A stretch of DNA of 11,233 nt from Bacteroidales bacterium (GTDB lineage Bacteria > Bacteroidota > Bacteroidia > Bacteroidales > VadinHA17), in assembly GCA_003157055.1 (NCBI GenBank), contig PMIG01000080.1:1-11233 (forward strand), in the 5' to 3' direction. A program made the translations under genes and the position numbers. Shown piece after piece: positions 6,880 to 11,233 of the stretch. Each line of letters begins with the position of its first letter. The first letter of the stretch is position 1. Under the pieces are notes generated by a model. That model was not told the origin of the DNA. It saw only the letters and a program-made list of their open reading frames with translations, and did no database searches.

Positions 6880-8715
6880 TCATTTCACATTCTTTATATC
6901 GACCTTGCAATAATGCAGGTAGTACCAGTATGTTCCCGAGAACTCTTTACTGAGAAGTTCCTGAGCATTATCTCTTGTCGTATATATACTTGCATAAGCC
7001 TGCATTCTTAGCTTGGTGTCACTACTAATTTTATATGGAAGACCTTCCATCGGGTTGTCGGTCGAAAGCCCGACGACATACATAATTGCCTCCTGGTAAC
7101 CAACAGGAATGCTGGTATATCCAAGGTCGTTCATCATTGGTACACGATCCATGAAATTTCTCAGGTCCTTGTTAATCAGGTAAAACCCCATCAGATACTG
7201 GAACGCCATTTTGTTCTTCGGGTTTTGCTGCAGAAGCATGTTCAATGCACCCTCCATAATTTCAGTCTTAAAGAAAAAATCCTTCTTTATTATCATTTTT
7301 CTTTTATCGCCGTACTCCGGGTCATTATTAATAAGATCCTCGTTATACAGGTATTTCTCAGTTTTATGCGCCCAATTTCTGTAAAAAACAGTCCTTTCAA
7401 GCAATTTGAGGTACTTTCGAGCTACTTCATAATTTCCGTTTATCAGGTTAGTTTCTGCAAGCCTTTTTACCGAGCGAACTGATTTACCAAGGTCAGGAGT
7501 GGTTTCCATACTTTCAAATGAATATTCCTGTGAAGCATTAACAAGACCAAGCTGGTAATAAATCTCACTGCCCATCATTGGAGCAACATACTCTTTAGCA
7601 AAAGAAAGGAAGAGTCCGCCGGTACCCTTTTGTCTGAAATTGAACATTCTGTCGCCCATAGTGCCAGTCTTTGCCAGTGACAGGTTAAGCATTGCCAGCG
7701 ACAGGTTATTCCGCGGAGGCGTCTTTTCAGCATATTTGATAACTTCGTTCCAGCGGTTCATCCGTACCAGGTAATCATACTTCATTATTTCTTCGGCTCT
7801 GAAATTAGTCCAGAGCTTCAGACCAAATATCACAGCAGGAATAAAGAGTGCTATCTGGATGAAGATGGCTGCCTTGAATATTTTCTCCCTTGACGGTAAA
7901 AAATAAATAATGATCATCAGGATAGCAGGCAGGGCGAACATGATAGGAATCGCCTTGGGAACTTCGATCCTGAGATCGTAATAAAATTCACTGAAATAGG
8001 CAAGGCCAATAGGTTCCTGAACAAGAAACTGCCTGGCAAACAAGGGTATGCCGGCCGAAATAATTATATAAATTAACAACTGCCAGATCCTTAACATCCT
8101 GAAAACCGGAGTATCGTTCGTCTTTCCCAGGACTCTGTTTTTCCTTGCTCTTGCAGCAGACAAAATCTCGAAGACAACAATTACGGCCAGCAAAGAGAGG
8201 AATGATCCACCTGCCAGGCAGTAGGTGAGCGCAATGAGCAGCAACCCTGCAACGAACCTCCTGCTGTTTCCAGCAATAGTAGTATAAATCCATCCGGCAA
8301 GCAATGAGATCAGAACGCCTATAACAGCCGATAACGGATAAAATTCATCGCATATTATCAGCATGGCATTAAGAGGAACCAGAAAGCTGACAATAAAAAA
8401 TGACCTGTTATCATTAATGGTTGAAAGGATCCTGTAAGTTACCCTCTGCATTAAGAAAAGCAGGATGGTAATTACAAGAGGTCCCGCCAGCGAAACAAAA
8501 TAGAACTGGGTCAGGAATTGTCCAATCCATCCTGAGAATCCGCCCGGCAGTCCCATTTTTGCCTTAAAAAAATCTCCTGTAAGAAGAAAAAGTTGCGTTT
8601 CCTCCTCAAAATGAAGATGATTGTTATAGAAAAAAGCAAAAAAAATGAAGACACCTGAAAGGAAAAGCCCCGTAAACAGATATTCAGTATATTTCAGCAG
8701 TTTGTTATCTTCCAT
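6880..8715 (-). CDS. DUF6057-like polytopic membrane protein with C-terminal helical-repeat domain, copy B
   Basis: A 611-residue inner-membrane protein. About eight hydrophobic segments fall near residues 12-30, 64-89, 104-121, 126-147, 152-184 (long, possibly two), 208-226, 250-272 and 280-300. The rest, about 305-611, is soluble, helix-rich and TPR-like, with paired-helix features such as NGNYEVARKYLKLLERTVFYRNW (426-448) and a terminal SGTYWYYLHYCK (593-604). I assign DUF6057 from the overall pattern; no catalytic motif is visible. The C-terminal half aligns with the truncated gene at the right edge (EIYYQLGLVNASQ here, EVYWQLGDVNASQ there). A candidate promoter lies 24-31 nt upstream of the ATG. 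The next gene begins 19 nt after the stop, so it probably works with the heme-propeller lipoprotein, perhaps as its membrane anchor, assembly factor or electron-transfer partner. Confidence 0.8.
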   Translation of the reverse strand: MEDNKLLKYTEYLFTGLFLSGVFIFFAFFYNNHLHFEEETQLFLLTGDFFKAKMGLPGGFSGWIGQFLTQFYFVSLAGPLVITILLFLMQRVTYRILSTINDNRSFFIVSFLVPLNAMLIICDEFYPLSAVIGVLISLLAGWIYTTIAGNSRRFVAGLLLIALTYCLAGGSFLSLLAVIVVFEILSAARARKNRVLGKTNDTPVFRMLRIWQLLIYIIISAGIPLFARQFLVQEPIGLAYFSEFYYDLRIEVPKAIPIMFALPAILMIIIYFLPSREKIFKAAIFIQIALFIPAVIFGLKLWTNFRAEEIMKYDYLVRMNRWNEVIKYAEKTPPRNNLSLAMLNLSLAKTGTMGDRMFNFRQKGTGGLFLSFAKEYVAPMMGSEIYYQLGLVNASQEYSFESMETTPDLGKSVRSVKRLAETNLINGNYEVARKYLKLLERTVFYRNWAHKTEKYLYNEDLINNDPEYGDKRKMIIKKDFFFKTEIMEGALNMLLQQNPKNKMAFQYLMGFYLINKDLRNFMDRVPMMNDLGYTSIPVGYQEAIMYVVGLSTDNPMEGLPYKISSDTKLRMQAYASIYTTRDNAQELLSKEFSGTYWYYLHYCKVDIKNVK

Positions 8716-8738
8716 TCTGATATAATTATACTGTTTAG

Positions 8739-8746
8739 CAAAACTA
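8739..8746 (-). promoter_or_regulatory. Candidate Bacteroidota -7 promoter box for the copy B operon
   Basis: On the minus strand this reads TAGTTTTG, a full match to TAnnTTTG, in the 103-nt gap between the two gene pairs. It lies 24-31 nt before the ATG at 8715, implying a short leader of about 20 nt. The -33 position holds only a partial match to TTTG (AATG, 19 nt upstream). The location, at the one sizeable gap before a tightly packed three-gene run, supports it more than the sequence does. Confidence 0.4.
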
Positions 8747-8818
8747 CATTTTTTATATCAATTTTCATTAAAATATCCATCTATTGGACACATACATTAT
8801 CGCTTGATATTCAATATT

Positions 8819-10315
8819 TTACCTGGCAACATATTTTACCTGTTCTGCTTTAAGGCTCCGGAAGGCTTTCTCAACTTCCAGAGGGTTGAATGGAACCGGT
8901 CCCTTCGCCAGTTCGGGAATATTAAATGACTTCATGAAATAATCGTAAAAATCCGGGTTCTTCTGAGGGAGAAGGAAGGGCTTTGAGCATTTCCCGTTCT
9001 CATCTATATGTGCAAAGTACGGTTTGCCGTACATACCGTTGTCCCGCTTGCTCGCAAACACGAACCATCTGCTGTCTGACGACCAGCTATGGTATGTATC
9101 CGAATTGTCCGAATTGACAATGGCCAGCGTATCAATACTCATATCCGACAACTTCAGCAGATGAAGGTCGGCCTCCTTATGCCAGACTGGAAAGTTTCCA
9201 TAACTGAATGAAGTGAAAAGAATGTATTTCCCGTCAGGTGAAGGTTTGGGTTCACTCACGGTTTTTCCTGTCCGGAACGAGGAAACCAGAGTGTCAACCC
9301 TTGTTCCGCAGGTCCCTGAAACAGGGTCAAAATCTACAGCGCAGAGACTATACCTGATGGAGTTATAATTTTCAGGCATCCTGACCGATTTTGCGCTGCA
9401 AAAGAATAACCTCTTACCATCGGTTGAAAAAGCGGGGAATGTCTCAAATTCCTTGCTTCCGGAGAGAATGGGATTCCTGATGATCTCATTCCTGACAATA
9501 TCGAGCACTACCACATCAGAAATGGTATCATAGACTTCAAGCCTCATATTGTTAATTGAGTGAAACTCAGGTATTATGACATTTGTAGAGAAGGCTATAT
9601 ACTTCCCTCCGGGATGCCAGTTACCATAAACGCCAGCAGATATTGTGCTGTCAGTCCTGGTATTTATCTTTCTGAATTTACCGTCAGCCTGGATCATTGT
9701 ACCGCCATCCTTATTACGAATATGAAAGAATGACCGGGATGGATCCTGCTGAGCATATGTATGGCAGTTAATACAACCGCCGTCAACAAGATTATTGTCA
9801 ATTATCGCTCTCTCGTGAAAACTCTCCAGATCTCGTTCACAGATACTGAGCATATGATAGACTTCATAACCCGGTTCTATAAGCCTGTATGACAAGTACG
9901 GGTCTATTCTGTCAGATGAAACGTAAATGCTGAATGATTTATACCTCTGCCACTTACCGTCTGAAAATGCAGCCACTGAGACAACTATTGAGTCATTTTT
10001 TTGCTCATTAATAAGTTTCTTCCACTTGTTGAACGGTATGCTGACCTTGTATCCCGATTTTATTCTTATACTGCTCTTTTTACCTGAAAGCGTTACATCG
10101 ATTTTACTGCATTTATCCTTCATCTTAAAATTTAGAGGAGCAATATTATATGGTACTTTAACATTTATATAATCAGGATAGATAGAAGGATATTTATTCC
10201 ATTCTATCTGACTTTCTGTACTCCTATGGCAGAATGTCAATAGAAAAATGAGTATCATAAAACCAGTCGATATAATTATTCTGGCATTTCTATTATATAT
10301 ATCAGTCATTTTCAT
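8819..10315 (-). CDS. Single-heme (CxxCH) beta-propeller envelope protein, copy A
   Basis: A 498-residue paralogue of the protein at 5394-6860. From the heme motif to the C-terminal block the two align with a constant offset of ten residues, so there is no net insertion or deletion there. Shared features are NIAPLNF (57-63), IDPYLSYRLIEPGYE (137-151), heme motif CINCH (181-185), His198 in FHIR, NWHPGGKYIAFS, FPAFSTDGKRLFFCSA, PSPDGKYILFT, YHSWSSDSRWFVFAS and QKNPDFYDYFMKSFN. Cys306 and Cys325 match Cys296 and Cys315 of copy B. The N-terminus has a hydrophobic stretch (12-28) ending LTFC, an atypical lipobox because Phe precedes Cys29, so lipidation is less certain than in copy B. Codon 1 and codon 3 are both ATG. 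The tail after residue 470 differs from copy B. It lies 126 nt downstream of its membrane partner, separated by a repeat. Confidence 0.87.
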   Translation of the reverse strand: MKMTDIYNRNARIIISTGFMILIFLLTFCHRSTESQIEWNKYPSIYPDYINVKVPYNIAPLNFKMKDKCSKIDVTLSGKKSSIRIKSGYKVSIPFNKWKKLINEQKNDSIVVSVAAFSDGKWQRYKSFSIYVSSDRIDPYLSYRLIEPGYEVYHMLSICERDLESFHERAIIDNNLVDGGCINCHTYAQQDPSRSFFHIRNKDGGTMIQADGKFRKINTRTDSTISAGVYGNWHPGGKYIAFSTNVIIPEFHSINNMRLEVYDTISDVVVLDIVRNEIIRNPILSGSKEFETFPAFSTDGKRLFFCSAKSVRMPENYNSIRYSLCAVDFDPVSGTCGTRVDTLVSSFRTGKTVSEPKPSPDGKYILFTSFSYGNFPVWHKEADLHLLKLSDMSIDTLAIVNSDNSDTYHSWSSDSRWFVFASKRDNGMYGKPYFAHIDENGKCSKPFLLPQKNPDFYDYFMKSFNIPELAKGPVPFNPLEVEKAFRSLKAEQVKYVAR

Positions 10316-10319
10316 TTAA

Positions 10320-10324
10320 CTTCC
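10320..10324 (-). promoter_or_regulatory. Possible ribosome binding site GGAAG for copy A heme-propeller gene
   Basis: On the minus strand GGAAG ends 4 nt before the ATG at 10315 and 10 nt before the in-frame ATG at 10309 (codon 3). Neither spacing is ideal, so it does not settle the start. The other genes here show no comparable purine motif directly upstream. Confidence 0.3.
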
Positions 10325-10342
10325 ATTCTCTTATTAATCCTT

Positions 10343-10440
10343 CCCCTTAGTGAACCTTAGTGTTATCCTTTGTGTCCTTCGTGGTAAGGAAAGTATAACC
10401 ACAAAGGACACAAAGTGCATCACAAAGGGACACAAAGGAT
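10343..10440. repeat. Dispersed-type intergenic repeat with long hairpin and tandem ACACAAAGG units
   Basis: The arms 10368-10385 and 10398-10415 are 18 nt long and inverted, with a single C/A mismatch position that becomes G-U in RNA of one strand; the loop is 12 nt. A further direct copy of the right arm, CACAAAGGGACACAAAG, is at 10421-10437 and can pair with the left arm instead (10365 onwards), giving two exclusive folds. On the other side CCTTAGTG occurs twice, at 10345-10352 and 10355-10362. The element starts right at the stop codon of the gene at 10442 and fills most of the gap before the ATG at 10315. From general knowledge, sequences of the type CCTTTGTGTCCTTCGTGG recur between genes in many environmental bacterial genomes. 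No transposase or coding capacity is present. Confidence 0.65.
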
Positions 10441-10441
10441 C

Positions 10442-11233
10442 TCATTCGGTCTTCATTGTTGCAAAATGATAATAAAACCAATATGTCTTGCCGAATTTCT
10501 CATAAAGCCGCATGCGGTTCCGGGTGCCACCGGCATAGAGGTCAGTGTACTCCTTCATTGCTTTAAAAGTCGCGGGCAGGAATCTGTAGCTCCTGTAATT
10601 TTCGGGCTTCCTTTCACCTTTTGCAAATAATATCATAAGCCCTTCCTGGTAAACCTTCGGCAATATTTCATACGACTCCTTCCTGAAATACTTATCAAAA
10701 TCGCCGGCGAAACCTTCAATATCCTTGCAGAGTAGATGGTAACACAGGAGATAATCAACAGCCATCCTGTTTCCCGGATGATTATCGGTCAGCATCCTCA
10801 GAGTCTCTATGTATTCATTCCCCTTCTTTAATAAGTCCCTTGAAGGAATTATAGCACGCTTCCTGGTTATCCATTCTGCCTTTGAGCATTCCGATTCATT
10901 AAAAAGATATTTTCTCATTCCTTCGGCCCATTTCCGGTGGAACATAGTCTTTTCAAGAATGGAGATATACTTTTCTGCCGGTGCATACTGTCCGTTCACT
11001 ATGTTTATTTCAATCAGCCGTTCCATGAGACGGCTGTTGTTCGACCTGGGCGAGAATATAGAGCCAAGTAAAGCTGAATGCTGTGATGCGTTGACGTCAC
11101 CAAGCTGCCAGTAAACTTCATTGCTCAGAGTGATGGTCAGGTAATCCTCATTTGCATTAACCGGTATGAAAAGGCCTGTTGCTATCGGCTGGTAATGGTT
11201 CATAAGCTCATCAGGCAAATGGCCAAGCTTTGC
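10442..11233 (-). CDS. DUF6057-like membrane protein, C-terminal part only (copy A)
   Basis: The frame is open from the right edge to the TGA at 10442-10444, giving 263 residues with no start inside the window; the residues before Leu-Pro-Asp-Glu-Leu at the edge are Ala-Lys-Leu-Gly-His. The visible part corresponds to the soluble helical-repeat domain of the paralogue at 6880-8715 (from about residue 347). Matching blocks are EVYWQLGDVNASQ, INIVNGQYAPAEKYISILE, MFHRKWAEGMRKYLFNE, NHPGNRMAVDYLLCYHLLCKD and the terminal GKTYWFYYHFA. No membrane segment is in the visible portion; by homology these lie outside the window. It ends directly at the hairpin repeat, upstream of the copy A heme-propeller gene. 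This preserves the same gene order as copy B and points to a tandem duplication of the pair. Confidence 0.82.
   Translation of the reverse strand, partial: AKLGHLPDELMNHYQPIATGLFIPVNANEDYLTITLSNEVYWQLGDVNASQHSALLGSIFSPRSNNSRLMERLIEINIVNGQYAPAEKYISILEKTMFHRKWAEGMRKYLFNESECSKAEWITRKRAIIPSRDLLKKGNEYIETLRMLTDNHPGNRMAVDYLLCYHLLCKDIEGFAGDFDKYFRKESYEILPKVYQEGLMILFAKGERKPENYRSYRFLPATFKAMKEYTDLYAGGTRNRMRLYEKFGKTYWFYYHFATMKTE

Noticed and set aside
6871..6880. Perfect 10-nt palindrome AGATTAATCT in the gap between the membrane-protein and heme-propeller genes
   Set aside because: It is short, A/T-rich and overlaps the stop codon; it is expected by chance and not a credible operator without further copies.
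10400..10437. CRISPR-like repeats
   Set aside because: There are only two direct units and one inverted copy, of about 16-17 nt with a few bases between, and no regular spacers or cas genes.
10442..11218. The right-edge gene as a complete 258-residue protein starting at 11218
   Set aside because: The codon there is TTG, encoding an internal Leu, and the frame continues open to the window edge; homology to the 611-residue paralogue shows that the N-terminal membrane half is missing.

Overview
The window looks like a piece of a Bacteroidota (probably Bacteroidales-type) chromosome. The reasons are a set of exported proteins with N-terminal lipoprotein signals, start codons in A/T-rich contexts with little or no Shine-Dalgarno sequence, two TAnnTTTG-type -7 promoter boxes, a PA14-containing GH31 glycosidase, a DUF6057-type membrane protein, and G/C-rich palindromic repeats between genes. 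This assignment is inferred from families and style; no marker gene is present. All seven genes lie on the minus strand, so transcription runs from the right edge to the left edge.

Right half (about 11233 to 5394): a two-gene unit occurs twice in tandem. Each unit is a DUF6057-like protein (polytopic N-terminus, helical-repeat C-terminus) followed by an exported protein with an N-terminal beta domain, one CxxCH heme-c motif and a PD40/TolB-like beta-propeller. Copy A is 10442-11233 (membrane protein, cut by the window edge) plus 8819-10315. Copy B is 6880-8715 plus 5394-6860. In copy B the genes are 19 nt apart. In copy A they are separated by a 126-nt gap filled by a dispersed-type repeat with a long hairpin.

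Left half: 6 nt after the copy B heme protein comes a cytoplasmic chorismatase/RidA-superfamily protein (4233-5387). It is followed by a secreted GH31 enzyme closest in architecture to Bacteroides xyloglucan alpha-xylosidase (1332-4178), and then, after a gap with a second palindromic repeat, a sialate O-acetylesterase-family lipoprotein cut by the left edge (1-1187). These last two could act together on an acetylated, xylose-substituted plant glycan such as xyloglucan. No SusC/SusD pair, regulator, transposase, tRNA, rRNA or CRISPR array is visible.

Working model (inference): genes 8715 to 4233 form one transcription unit, with a candidate promoter at 8739-8746, that joins a membrane protein, a single-heme propeller lipoprotein and a chorismate-using or RidA-like enzyme. 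GH31 may be read through from it, and the esterase probably has its own promoter (1237-1244). The repeated membrane-protein/heme-propeller unit has no function I can name and is the most interesting content here.
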